Of a DNA stretch of 64,000 nt, positions 37,324 to 45,464 are shown piece after piece. The stretch is from assembly GCF_003253705.1 (NCBI RefSeq), contig NZ_QKYU01000001.1, forward strand, positions 310,001-374,000, given 5' to 3'. Under the pieces are notes generated by a model. That model worked only from the letters and a program-made list of their open reading frames with translations. It was not told where the DNA came from and did no database searches. Within the stretch, counting starts at the first letter, position 1; every line of letters begins with the position of its first letter. This DNA comes from Humitalea rosea. GTDB taxonomy: Bacteria > Pseudomonadota > Alphaproteobacteria > Acetobacterales > Acetobacteraceae. The position numbers and the translations under genes were made by a program.

Positions 37324-38025
37324 ATGCCACGCCCACACCTGCACCCTGAACGTCATCTCGTCTCGCGCATCGGCTGGCTGCGGGCGGCGGTGCTGGGGGC
37401 GAATGATGGCATCGTCTCAACCGCCAGCCTGATCGTCGGCGTCGCGGCCGCTGCGGCGACGCCGAGCGACATCCTGATCGCCGGGGTGGCCGGGCTGGTC
37501 GCAGGTGCGATGTCGATGGCGGCTGGCGAGTATGTCTCGGTCAGCTCCCAATCCGACACAGAACAGGCCGACCTCGCCCGGGAAGCCCAGGAGCTGCGGG
37601 ACAACCCCGCCTTCGAGCAGGAGGAACTGGCCGATATCTATGTCCGCCGCGGCGTCGAGCGCGGGTTGGCCCTTCAGGTCGCCGAACAACTGATGGCCAA
37701 GGATGCGCTGGGGGCCCATGCGCAGGATGAACTCGGGATGTCCGAGATCACCACCGCGCGGCCAATCCAGGCGGCACTGACGTCTGCCGCGACCTTCGCG
37801 GTCGGCGCGGCCATGCCCCTGCTGATGGTTGTCGTCGCGCCGGCCGATCTGCTCGTCTGGGTCGTCTCCGGCGCCTCGCTCGCCTTTCTGGCGTTGCTGG
37901 GTGCCATTGGCGCCCAGGCGGGCGGCGCCAATGTGCCGCGCGCCACGGCGCGCGTGACATTCTGGGGGGCGCTGGCGATGGCATTGACGGCCGGCATCGG
38001 TGCGCTGTTCGGCACGGTGGTTTAA
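37324..38025 (+). CDS. VIT1/CCC1 family iron/manganese transporter
   Basis: 233-residue membrane protein of the vacuolar-iron-transporter family. LRAAVLGANDGIVSTASLIVG is the family signature at helix 1. AGAMSMAAGEYVSVSSQSDTEQADLARE leads into the Glu-rich metal-binding helices (EEL and related residues), and the last three hydrophobic segments are at about 150-233. In bacteria such proteins export or sequester Fe2+/Mn2+. AAGAGGAAAG precedes ATG 37324. It converges with apbE and may share a metal/redox theme with that operon. Confidence 0.92.
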   Translation: MPRPHLHPERHLVSRIGWLRAAVLGANDGIVSTASLIVGVAAAAATPSDILIAGVAGLVAGAMSMAAGEYVSVSSQSDTEQADLAREAQELRDNPAFEQEELADIYVRRGVERGLALQVAEQLMAKDALGAHAQDELGMSEITTARPIQAALTSAATFAVGAAMPLLMVVVAPADLLVWVVSGASLAFLALLGAIGAQAGGANVPRATARVTFWGALAMALTAGIGALFGTVV

Positions 38026-38050
38026 CGGCGCGGCCACCGCCGAGAATGGA

Positions 38051-38989
38051 TCAGATCGTGGATCTGACCGTCCCGTCGTTGAACACGAAGATCGTGCCCA
38101 TCCCGGATGCGGCCGCGAGCTTGCTGGCCGCTTCCACACCCAGCACCATGAACGCCGTCGCCCAGGCATCGGCCGCCATGCATTCGGCCGCCAGCACGGA
38201 GACGGAAGCGATCCCATTGTCGATCGGTTCTCTCGTCGCTGGATCCATGGTGTGCGACAGCAGCTTGCCTTCCACTTCCACCCAATGGCGGTAGTTGCCG
38301 GAGGTCGCGACGGCCATGTCGGTCAGCTCGATCACACCCATCGCCTCGCGGCTGTGCCGATCCGGACGCTCATGCGCCACCGCCCAGGGCGCGCCATCCG
38401 GCTTCAGGCCCCGCGCGCGCATCTCGCCATCGATGCCGACCAGCCAGGAGCCAATACCGAACGCGTCCATCACCCGTGCCATCTCGTCGACGCCGAAGCC
38501 CTTGGCGATGCCCGACAGGTCCAGGCACAGCGGCGCCATCTTCCGGACGCGATCCCCCCCAACATCCAGTCGCAAAGCCTCCGTGGTGGCAGCGCGCGGC
38601 AGTGCGGATGAGGCCGCGATGAGGCTTTGGTCCGGCTGCCGGCCGCCTGGCCCAAAGCCCCAGGCCGCCACCAGCGCCCCCACACCGATATCGAAGGCGC
38701 CGCCGGTGGCCCGGCCGATCTTCAACGCCTCAGCCAGCACACGCATCAACTCGCCCGGGATCGTCACCCAGTCACCGACCGGCGCCGCGTTCAGGCGGTT
38801 GAGATCGGACTCCGGCTTCCATGTGGACATCTGCCGATCCACGCGATCGACGGCTTCGAACAGCGAAGCGGCCAGCGCATCGGTCGCCATGCCTTCCGGC
38901 GCGAAGAACACAGCGGCATAGCGTGTTCCCATGGTCGGGCCGTTCAGCGCGTGCCGCACGACCGGCGCGGCGTCAGTAGATGTCTTCAC
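38051..38989 (-). CDS. apbE: FAD:protein FMN transferase ApbE
   Basis: 312-residue flavinyl transferase that attaches FMN from FAD to Thr/Ser of target proteins. Family motifs are GPTMGTRYAAVF, DRQMSTWKPESDLNRLN, GGAFDIGVGALVAAWGFG, LDLSGIAKGFGVDEMA, SWLVGIDGEMRARG, VATSGNYRHW and SHTMDPATREPI. No signal peptide or lipobox is evident, so it may act in the cytosol or leave by another route. Its start overlaps the end of the PepSY reductase gene by 17 bases. It is the last gene of the RR-HK-DUF2271-PepSY-apbE unit. Confidence 0.93.
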   Translation of the reverse strand: MKTSTDAAPVVRHALNGPTMGTRYAAVFFAPEGMATDALAASLFEAVDRVDRQMSTWKPESDLNRLNAAPVGDWVTIPGELMRVLAEALKIGRATGGAFDIGVGALVAAWGFGPGGRQPDQSLIAASSALPRAATTEALRLDVGGDRVRKMAPLCLDLSGIAKGFGVDEMARVMDAFGIGSWLVGIDGEMRARGLKPDGAPWAVAHERPDRHSREAMGVIELTDMAVATSGNYRHWVEVEGKLLSHTMDPATREPIDNGIASVSVLAAECMAADAWATAFMVLGVEAASKLAAASGMGTIFVFNDGTVRSTI

Positions 38990-41171
38990 GGTAGCGGCCC
39001 TCCGATTTCAGCGTTGCAAGGTCGAGGCCCAACGGCTGCAGGATCGTCGCGAAAGCCCGGGCCACCCCGCCCGCCATGTCGCGCCCGCCGCAGACCATCA
39101 CCTGTGCGCCGTGCTGGACCAGGTCGCGCAGCGCCGCCGCATCCGCCGCCAGCCGATCCTGCACGTAGCCGCCGCCAGGCACGCGGGAGAAGGCGGTGTT
39201 CAGCCGCGTCAGGCGCCCATCGGCCGCGTATTGAGACAACTGGGGCCCATAGAGAAAGTCCGAGCTGGGATGCCGGCCACCCCAGTAGAGGTGCATCGGC
39301 CGGTGCCTGGCATTGTGGCGAATGAAGCCCGCCAGCGGGCCGATCCCGGTGCCGGCACCGATCAGGATCACCGGCGCCTTGCCGCGACCAGGCCGAAAGC
39401 TCGGGTTCGGGCGGATGAAGGCCTCGATCCGCCCTCCTGGCTGCAACTCGTGCAGGAAGCCCGAGCACACGCCGCCCGGCTGCTTGCGGACGCAGATCTC
39501 CAACACGCCATCGGTCGAGGCGGAGGCGAGCGAGTAGAAGCGCGGCAGGTCAGCGCCGGGTGCAAGGATGCCGACAAGGTCGCCGGCCTCGAAGCGCGGC
39601 AGGGTGCGACGCTGCCAGAAACCGCCGGCGGCAGGCAGCACAAAGCTCAGAATGGCGGTGGGCGTCTGCGATTCCGCGCCGTACTCCACGCGCCCGGACA
39701 GTTCCAGCGCGGTGGTCCTGGGGCGCGCAGCGACATGGGCCAATGCCAGGCTGGTGCCGATCGCATTGCCGAGCGCATCACCCCAGGCGGCAAAATCCTG
39801 CGCCGATTGCCGGTCGACCAGCCATGTGTCGAGCAGCATGGGCCAGCCCTTGGCGCGGAGCGCTGCCGCGACCTCCTCGGCAAAGCCGCAGAACTGCGGA
39901 AAGCTGCGGTCACCAAAGCCGAGCACCGCGACGGGCATCACGGTACCGCTCCGCTCCAGTCGCTGCTGGAACAGCCGGGCGGAGGCCGGTGCGTCACCAT
40001 CACCATAGGTCGCGGTCAGGATCAGCAGGCGCTCCGCCTTGGCATAGCGCGGCGCCAGGCTGTTCATCGGCGCGGCATGCACGCGATGCCCGGCCTTGGT
40101 CAGCGCCGCGTGCAGCGTGACGGCGAAGCCCCAGGTGCTGTTGCCCTCGCTGCCGACAAGGATGATCGTGTCGGCGGATTGCGCGCCAACGTTCTGGCGG
40201 ATCTTCGGCAGCGCGGCGCGGCGGCGCCACCAGATCACGCCACCAGCGCCAGCCAGGACCGGCGCGGTCAGCGCGGCCAGCCCGAGCAGCAGTGCCAGCG
40301 GCCACACGCCGCGCCCGGTGTGCAGCATGATGATCGTCTCGTGCACCTGCCGCGCCAGATCGTTTGGCGTGAAGTCGAGCATCTGCCCGGTCGCGGCATC
40401 GATATGGCCGAGACCCTGAGCCGTGGTCAGTGTGTAGCCATCGGCCAGGTCGCTGCCGTAGGGAAAGGTGAGTTCGCGCAGCTCCGACAGATCGACCGCC
40501 TGCAAGGCCGCCAACTGCCCCGGCGGAAGCCGGGCACCGCCGCTCGGCTGCACGAGCGCAGCGGCATCGACCGCCGTGCCATCGGGGAGCACGCCAAAGG
40601 TTGCCAGACACATCCAGCATCCGGTCAGGGCCGACAGCGTGAGGCCGATCAGCGCGAAGCGGCCGAGCTCGCAATGCAGGCGTTGGGAGAGCGTGCCGCG
40701 GCTGGGCCGCAGGATCGCCCCCCAACCGCCGAGCCGCGCCATCAGCAACATGGCGCCTGAGATGCACAGCACCAGCATCGCCGCCGCCCCCAGCCCTGCC
40801 GCCACATGTCCCGCGTCGCCCATCAGGAAGGAGCGATGCAGGTTGGTGATGGTGCGGGTCAGGTTCGAAGGCTGATGCGGCCCCAGGGCCTGGCCGGTGA
40901 GCGGATCGACCCGTTCGGCGCCCGGCAGGTCCGCCTCGAAGTAGGTGGCGATGACCGAGCCGGAGGCCGTCCTGACAATCCGCTCCACCTCCGGATGCCG
41001 CAGTTGCACGGCCTCGGCGAGGGCGGCCACGGTGACCTGACCCGTCGCGGGAACCGTGGCGCCGCTGCGCTCGATGATCGAGTCAAACGCAAGGAAGGCA
41101 CCCGTCACCGCGAGAGCCGCAATCAGCAGCGCGGCGAAAAGGCCCGGCAGGGAATGGAGGCGGCGGAGCAT
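38973..41171 (-). CDS. PepSY-TM / flavodoxin / FNR-type membrane reductase
   Basis: 732-residue fusion. The N-terminal PepSY-TM part has hydrophobic segments near 10-30, 121-145, 170-192 and 288-316, with a periplasmic PepSY loop (VAALAEAVQLRHPEVERI) between the first two. A flavodoxin domain follows (IILVGSEGNSTWG about 336-348; TATYGDGDAP; LGFGDRSFPQFC). The ferredoxin-NADP reductase domain has RFYSLAS (FAD), GGVCSGFLH, GAGTGIGPLAGFI (NADP) and a terminal GRYREDIY. This is the sulfite-reductase-flavoprotein-like layout. It would carry electrons from cytosolic NADPH to the periplasm, probably for metal or thiol reduction. Confidence 0.9.
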   Translation of the reverse strand: MLRRLHSLPGLFAALLIAALAVTGAFLAFDSIIERSGATVPATGQVTVAALAEAVQLRHPEVERIVRTASGSVIATYFEADLPGAERVDPLTGQALGPHQPSNLTRTITNLHRSFLMGDAGHVAAGLGAAAMLVLCISGAMLLMARLGGWGAILRPSRGTLSQRLHCELGRFALIGLTLSALTGCWMCLATFGVLPDGTAVDAAALVQPSGGARLPPGQLAALQAVDLSELRELTFPYGSDLADGYTLTTAQGLGHIDAATGQMLDFTPNDLARQVHETIIMLHTGRGVWPLALLLGLAALTAPVLAGAGGVIWWRRRAALPKIRQNVGAQSADTIILVGSEGNSTWGFAVTLHAALTKAGHRVHAAPMNSLAPRYAKAERLLILTATYGDGDAPASARLFQQRLERSGTVMPVAVLGFGDRSFPQFCGFAEEVAAALRAKGWPMLLDTWLVDRQSAQDFAAWGDALGNAIGTSLALAHVAARPRTTALELSGRVEYGAESQTPTAILSFVLPAAGGFWQRRTLPRFEAGDLVGILAPGADLPRFYSLASASTDGVLEICVRKQPGGVCSGFLHELQPGGRIEAFIRPNPSFRPGRGKAPVILIGAGTGIGPLAGFIRHNARHRPMHLYWGGRHPSSDFLYGPQLSQYAADGRLTRLNTAFSRVPGGGYVQDRLAADAAALRDLVQHGAQVMVCGGRDMAGGVARAFATILQPLGLDLATLKSEGRYREDIY

Positions 41172-41192
41172 GTCAGCGATCCGGGCTCGTCG

Positions 41193-41687
41193 TCACATGT
41201 CGAACTTGAAGGACGCGACATAGCCGCGTCCGGACACGGCGCGGCCGCTGGCGGCGCTGGCGGCGCTGGTCAGCGGCGCGGTGATCTCGCCCGGGTTGTC
41301 CCGCCCATCCTCGACCGCGGTATCGACCTTGATCTGATACCCCGCATCGATCAGCGCATCGGCGATGTCGACCGTGACGCGAAGCGTCTGGCCGCTGCCG
41401 ACGCTGGCGCCGGTGATGCCATCGATGCGCGCGGTTTCCGTGGCACGGCCACGCGCCCAGTCGCGCAGGTGGGTGTGGTATTTGGCCTTGCCCCCCGCGA
41501 CACGCAGCGTGGAGTGGAAGCGGCCCTGCGCATCGACCAGATAGATCGCGAGATACGCGCCGTTGCCGCCATAGGGACGAAGCTGCGTGGTCAGCGTGAC
41601 GCTGCGTGCCTCGGCTGCTGGTGCGAAGGCCAGGGCCGGGAAAGCGAGGGTGGCCGCGAGGCCGAGTGTGGCGACGATCTTGTTCAT
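41193..41687 (-). CDS. DUF2271 periplasmic protein, predicted flavinylation target
   Basis: 164-residue exported protein with a clear signal peptide (about 1-27, ending AEARS). DUF2271 features are LTTQLRPYGGNGAYLAIYLVD and the His region YHTHLRDW. Residues 89-95 read DGITGAS, which fits the D-x-x-(S/T)-G-A-(T/S) motif that ApbE uses for covalent FMN, making Ser95 the predicted acceptor. Function is unknown. It sits between the sensor kinase and the PepSY reductase, with apbE in the same unit. Confidence 0.8.
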   Translation of the reverse strand: MNKIVATLGLAATLAFPALAFAPAAEARSVTLTTQLRPYGGNGAYLAIYLVDAQGRFHSTLRVAGGKAKYHTHLRDWARGRATETARIDGITGASVGSGQTLRVTVDIADALIDAGYQIKVDTAVEDGRDNPGEITAPLTSAASAASGRAVSGRGYVASFKFDM

Positions 41688-41780
41688 CGGGTTTCTCCCG
41701 CAGGGGCTGCGATGCGGGAGAGATGGACGCCCAGGCTGACGCTGGCCTGAACCTGAACGGCCTATCCGTTCATCTGCGGT

Positions 41781-43142
41781 TCAGCGTGACGCGAAGATCC
41801 GGGGAAGCCGCACGCGTGCCTCGAAACCCGATGATCGACCTGGCACGGGTGATGACAGCTCCAGGCTCGTGCCTGCTCCAGCCGCGATCGCCTCGGCGAT
41901 CGCCAGCCCGAGGCCGGAGCCGGTCGCCCGGGTGGCCCCCCGCTCGAAGGGGCGCTTGAGGCGGGCCATCGCCTCCGCCTCGATCACGGCGCCGCTGTTG
42001 GAAACCCGCAGGAGGCCGTCTTCGCTCAACCCGACCGATACCGGCTGATCGGCGGCGCCATGCTTCAGCGCATTCTCGATGAGGTTGCGTGCCAGGATGG
42101 CGAAGGCATCGGCGTCCATGCCTGACAGCAGAACGCCGGTCGCCGGCAGCGACGTGGTGACGCGGGCAGAAAAACCCGGATCATCCCTGAACTCGTCCAG
42201 GACAAAGCCCAGGACCTGCGCCAGATCCTGTGGTGCCTCGGCCAGCAGCCCGGCGCCTTCGGCCTTGGCCAGTTGCAGCAGTTTCTCCGACAAGCGCGCC
42301 AATTGCCGCAGCGCGGCCTCCACGGTCCGGGCGCGTTCGCGCGGAGCGCCCTCTGGCACTTCGGCAATCAGCCGCTGGGTCTGCGCCAGAGCCGCCGCGA
42401 CGGGTGTCCGCAGTTCATGGGCGCTGCTGGCGGTGAAGCCGCGCTCTGCCTCGAGCGCGCGCTGCAGCCGCGCGATCAGCCGATTGACGGAGGCCGCGAC
42501 GGGAGCCAGTTCTGCAGGCAGGGCGGTCGCATTCACTGGCGACAGGTCGCCACGGCCGCGCGCCTCGATCTCATCCCGGAAGGCCAGGACCGGTCGCAGG
42601 GTGAAGCGGACCAGCGCCCAGACGCCGAGTTGGCTCAACGGCAGCAGCAGCGCCAGTGGCCACAGCAGCATGCCGACCGCTTCGATGACAGCCTGGCGTC
42701 GATGGCTGATCGGCTCCGCGGCGGTGACGAACAGCGTGCCCCGCACCGCAGCCTCGGTGTACAGGCGCAGGTCGCGCACGTCCTGGAACCCTGGTGTCAT
42801 CAGCGTCGGAAATGCCGCGGGGTCGGCGTCGTGGGATTGCAGCAGGACGCGGCCGTCGCCGTCGCGCACGATGTAGGTGATCTGCTCCTGATGCGGCAGC
42901 ACCGATGGCAATCGTTGGATAGGGCTCTCGCCTTCCGCCGGCGGTTCGCTGTTCAGGATCTCGCTATAGGCCAAGGGCAGGATGCGCTGTACGACCTCCT
43001 GCAACGCGCTGTCGAAGACCTCATCGATCTCGCCGCGCAGGATCAGGCCGGCCGCGAGGCTGCCCGTGAGCCATAGCAGGATCATCCCCAGCGCGAGGCC
43101 GAGGCCAAGACGGCGCTGCAGGCTCTGGGGCCGCGATACCAC
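41781..43142 (-). CDS. Sensor histidine kinase (OmpR-partner type)
   Basis: 453-residue membrane kinase. Two hydrophobic segments (about 13-36 and 153-178) flank a periplasmic sensor of about 115 residues. HAMP (about 180-232), the H-box SSAHELRTPVAAALAQTQRL (His242) and an HATPase domain with NLIENALKHG and GSGLGLAIAEAI follow. It resembles QseC/TctE-type sensors. The GTG start at 43142 shares one base with the regulator's TAG stop (TAGTG), so the two are coupled. The signal is unknown; the neighbours suggest metal or redox. Confidence 0.9.
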   Translation of the reverse strand: MVSRPQSLQRRLGLGLALGMILLWLTGSLAAGLILRGEIDEVFDSALQEVVQRILPLAYSEILNSEPPAEGESPIQRLPSVLPHQEQITYIVRDGDGRVLLQSHDADPAAFPTLMTPGFQDVRDLRLYTEAAVRGTLFVTAAEPISHRRQAVIEAVGMLLWPLALLLPLSQLGVWALVRFTLRPVLAFRDEIEARGRGDLSPVNATALPAELAPVAASVNRLIARLQRALEAERGFTASSAHELRTPVAAALAQTQRLIAEVPEGAPRERARTVEAALRQLARLSEKLLQLAKAEGAGLLAEAPQDLAQVLGFVLDEFRDDPGFSARVTTSLPATGVLLSGMDADAFAILARNLIENALKHGAADQPVSVGLSEDGLLRVSNSGAVIEAEAMARLKRPFERGATRATGSGLGLAIAEAIAAGAGTSLELSSPVPGRSSGFEARVRLPRIFASR

Positions 43143-43816
43143 TATGGGGCCGCGCGCTTCGGCTGGCCGAGCCGGTAGCCCATGCCGCGGATCGTCTCGA
43201 TGATGTCGTGGCCGAGCTTCTTTCGGATCCGGCCGATATAGACCTCGATGGTGTTGCTCTCGACCTCGGCATCGAAGGAATAGAGCCGTTCCTCCATCTG
43301 TGCCTTGGACAGCAGCGCCCGCGGGCGTTGCACGAAGGCCTCGAACAGCACCCATTCGCGCGCCGTCAGCGCGATCGGTTGCCCAGCCCGCTGGATCATG
43401 CGTTGCGCCAGGTCGATGGTGAGGTCGCCGATCTCGACCTGCGGATTGGGGTTGCCCGCATACCGCCGTGCCACGGCGCCGATGCGGGCCGACAGCTCGG
43501 CCAGATCGAAAGGCTTGACGAGGTAGTCGTCCGCCCCGGTATTCAGCCCGGCGATGCGATCGGAAATCTGGTCGCGTGCCGTCAGGATGATCACTGGCGT
43601 GGCGTCACGCGCGGCTCGGCGCGCCTTGAGGAAGTCCAGCCCACGGCCATCCGGAAGCATCAGGTCGAGCAGAATGAGCTCGTAGGTCACCGTGCTGACG
43701 CAGTCGCGGGCGGTATCGAGCCGCATCGCCCAGTCCACCGTATGACCGTCCGCCGCGATCTGGTCGCGCACCGCGGCACCCAGGATGGGGTCGTCCTCGA
43801 TCAATAGAACACGCAT
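43142..43816 (-). CDS. OmpR-family response regulator
   Basis: 224-residue two-domain regulator. The receiver starts MRVLLIEDDPILG with Asp51 in LILLDLMLPDG. The C-terminal winged helix contains LTAREWVLFEAFVQRPRALLSK and VYIGRIRKKLGHDIIETIRGMGYRL. It is similar to QseB/TctD. It is the first gene of the five-gene minus-strand unit and is divergent from a small PepSY-like gene across a region with repeated CTGACAG elements, its likely binding sites. Confidence 0.92.
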   Translation of the reverse strand: MRVLLIEDDPILGAAVRDQIAADGHTVDWAMRLDTARDCVSTVTYELILLDLMLPDGRGLDFLKARRAARDATPVIILTARDQISDRIAGLNTGADDYLVKPFDLAELSARIGAVARRYAGNPNPQVEIGDLTIDLAQRMIQRAGQPIALTAREWVLFEAFVQRPRALLSKAQMEERLYSFDAEVESNTIEVYIGRIRKKLGHDIIETIRGMGYRLGQPKRAAP

Positions 43817-43864
43817 CTCTTGGTCCTTCGCGTCGCCGGCCGCAGCGGGCCATAGCGCCGGCGG

Positions 43865-43951
43865 CTGACAGCAAGCTGAACCTCCAGCCTGCCGCATTCA
43901 GGCTGCTGTCAGGTCGGCATGGCTTTGTCATCCTACCGTGCAACTGACAGG
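43865..43951. promoter_or_regulatory. Repeat elements between the divergent regulator and PepSY-like genes
   Basis: GCTGACAGCAAGCTGAA (43865-43881) is a direct pair of GCTGA half-sites 11 bases apart, the spacing of OmpR-family sites. TTCAGGCTGCTGTCAG (43898-43913) is its near-perfect reverse complement. A further CTGACAGG is at 43944-43951, just before the small PepSY gene. The arrangement suits autoregulation by the adjacent response regulator. Confidence 0.55.
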
Positions 43952-43961
43952 ATGCGATGCC

Positions 43962-44237
43962 ATGACCCGACGACTTCCAGCGATCGCGCTCGCATTCTGT
44001 GCCCTTGGCACCGGGGCGGCCATGGCCGAGCAGCGTTGCAACGTGCCGCTGGCAGAGTGGCAGCCGCGCGCCGCGTTACAGCAGCAGGTCGAGGCCCAAG
44101 GGTGGCGGGTGACCCGTATCAGGACCAGGGATGGCTGCTACCGGGTGCATGGGACGAACGACCGAGGCGAACGCTACGAGGGCACGTTCCACCCTGGCAC
44201 GCTGCGGGTCCTGAAGGTAGAGATTGAATACGATTGA
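43962..44237 (+). CDS. Small periplasmic PepSY-like protein
   Basis: 91-residue exported protein with a signal peptide (about 1-23, ending AAMAEQ). The mature part has one Cys pair (QRCNVP and RDGCYRV) and the PepSY-type pattern of an alpha helix (LQQQVEAQGWRVTRI) followed by strands ending GTLRVLKVEIEYD. Small PepSY proteins next to two-component systems often act as periplasmic sensors or inhibitors. ATG 43962 is preferred over an upstream in-frame start because it gives a clean signal peptide. Confidence 0.75.
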   Translation: MTRRLPAIALAFCALGTGAAMAEQRCNVPLAEWQPRAALQQQVEAQGWRVTRIRTRDGCYRVHGTNDRGERYEGTFHPGTLRVLKVEIEYD

Positions 44238-44468
44238 GCGTGAAGCGCCCCCCGGGGGGCAGCGACGGCTTGTATCCGGTCGCACCTCCTCCGCCAGCTC
44301 GCAGTTTTCGCTGCAGCACGCGGCGTTTCGCTCCGGCACTCGCAACCGCCGTCAACACCATCGCGGTAGCATCGGATAACCTGCACGCGGATAGGAATGT
44401 TCTCTTTTTGTTCTTGATTTTCTGATCGGGCGATGCTACCCACGCACCTCTGAAAAGGGAGAGATGTC

Positions 44469-44942
44469 GTGGCCGCCTTGTCCCCGTCCGCCGTTCCCAG
44501 CCGCGAAGCCCTCAGAGCCTTTGCGATGGCCACTGCAAGCCGCGCTGATGCTGGTTCGCACCGGAGCGAGGTGAACGCTCAGCGACTTGGACAGAAGGAC
44601 GGCAACGGCGGCGACGTGGTGCACGTCAGCAGCTATGTCCGGATAGTCGACGGAAAATCTGTGCATGTATCGGCACATACACGCGCTGATCCCCCTGGTG
44701 GCGATCCAGCAGCATCTGGCGTGACCGCAGTGGTTGGGAGGCCCCCAAACACCGAGGGGCCTTGGCCAGAGTTGGTGGCCCGCCGTGAGACATGCGAGGT
44801 TCAGAGACTTCGTGACGATACCATTTGTCGGTCACCACTGGTCGCACCAACAGCCAAACGGTCCTGCTGGGCGAGCGTCTCCGAGCGGTACGCCCAATGT
44901 CTTCGTGGTGGCTACATTCCGCCGCTTTGGACTGGGAGGTAA
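44469..44942 (+). CDS. Uncharacterised protein with VHVxxY/AHTR and four-Cys C-terminal motif
   Basis: 157-residue soluble protein of unknown function. GTG 44469 follows GGGAG by six bases. The middle reads VVHVSSYVRIVDGKSVHVSAHTR, a repeated V-V-Y/H-T-R pattern seen in many short bacterial hypothetical proteins. The end has a spaced four-Cys motif: Cys109 in RETCE, Cys120 in DDTIC, Cys133 in RSCWAS and Cys144 in RYAQCLRG, closing with GYIPPL. This looks like a small folded domain, perhaps disulfide- or metal-stabilised. It lies six bases upstream of the next gene, forming a pair. Base composition is less GC-rich than the neighbours. Confidence 0.6.
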   Translation: MAALSPSAVPSREALRAFAMATASRADAGSHRSEVNAQRLGQKDGNGGDVVHVSSYVRIVDGKSVHVSAHTRADPPGGDPAASGVTAVVGRPPNTEGPWPELVARRETCEVQRLRDDTICRSPLVAPTAKRSCWASVSERYAQCLRGGYIPPLWTGR

Positions 44943-44948
44943 GCCATT

Positions 44949-45305
44949 ATGTCGAATTTCGGTGATCACCCCGCCTTCGAAGTCATTGCGACACGGACTC
45001 TCGATGTGAACGGCGAACCTGCCTTTCATTTGCGCATCGGGCGGCCAGTACTCGAGGCGGACGGCGAGACATGGCGTTGCGACTATTCGGTGGAAGGCCC
45101 CAGCACCAATCATCGAAGCAGTTTTTGCGGCGTCGATGCGGTTCAGGCGCTTCTGAACGTCATTTACGTCATGTCGGTCGAGGCGGAAATGTCGGAGGAG
45201 AACCTCAGTGGACGCCTGACATGGGGTGGACAGCGCGGACACTTTGGCTTGCCGGCACCTGAGGCCGACCCCGAAAGGAAGCAATCTGCACACGACCGAA
45301 CGTGA
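44949..45305 (+). CDS. Uncharacterised small protein (DUF6968-like)
   Basis: 118-residue soluble protein. The strands DVNGEPAFHLRIGRPVLEADG and WRCDYSVEG, followed by the helix VDAVQALLNVIYVMSVEAEM, match my recollection of the DUF6968 pattern (G-D-Q-A-L helix after a W-C-Y strand). A strong GGGAGGT lies eight bases before ATG 44949. The gene follows the four-Cys protein with a six-base gap, suggesting the two work together. No toxin or nuclease residues are recognisable. Confidence 0.65.
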   Translation: MSNFGDHPAFEVIATRTLDVNGEPAFHLRIGRPVLEADGETWRCDYSVEGPSTNHRSSFCGVDAVQALLNVIYVMSVEAEMSEENLSGRLTWGGQRGHFGLPAPEADPERKQSAHDRT

Positions 45306-45437
45306 TTCGGCGAGCAGATGGCTTACTGAGGCAGTTCGTCTGTGATCGGTTTTTCAAAGAGCACCCGTCTTATCTGGCCAGAGACCATTGGCGCCCTGGC
45401 TTGTACGCTCCGCCAGAACCGATCAGGCCCAACCACG

Positions 45438-45448
45438 CCCCCCCCCCC
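45438..45448 (+). repeat. C11 homopolymer upstream of the aldehyde dehydrogenase gene
   Basis: An uninterrupted run of 11 C, followed by TCCC and, shortly after, six C in a row, ends 17 bases before the ATG at 45465. Homopolymers this long are prone to slippage and to sequencing error. The frame is open through it upstream of the ATG. Confidence 0.8.
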
Positions 45449-45464
45449 TCCCGGACCCCCCGCC

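Noticed and set aside
41049-41080. SGAT sequence in the first periplasmic loop of the PepSY reductase as a flavinylation site
   Set aside because: The tetrapeptide is present (residues 36-39), but the Asp expected three residues before the Ser is missing, so the ApbE motif is incomplete. The DUF2271 protein has the full motif.
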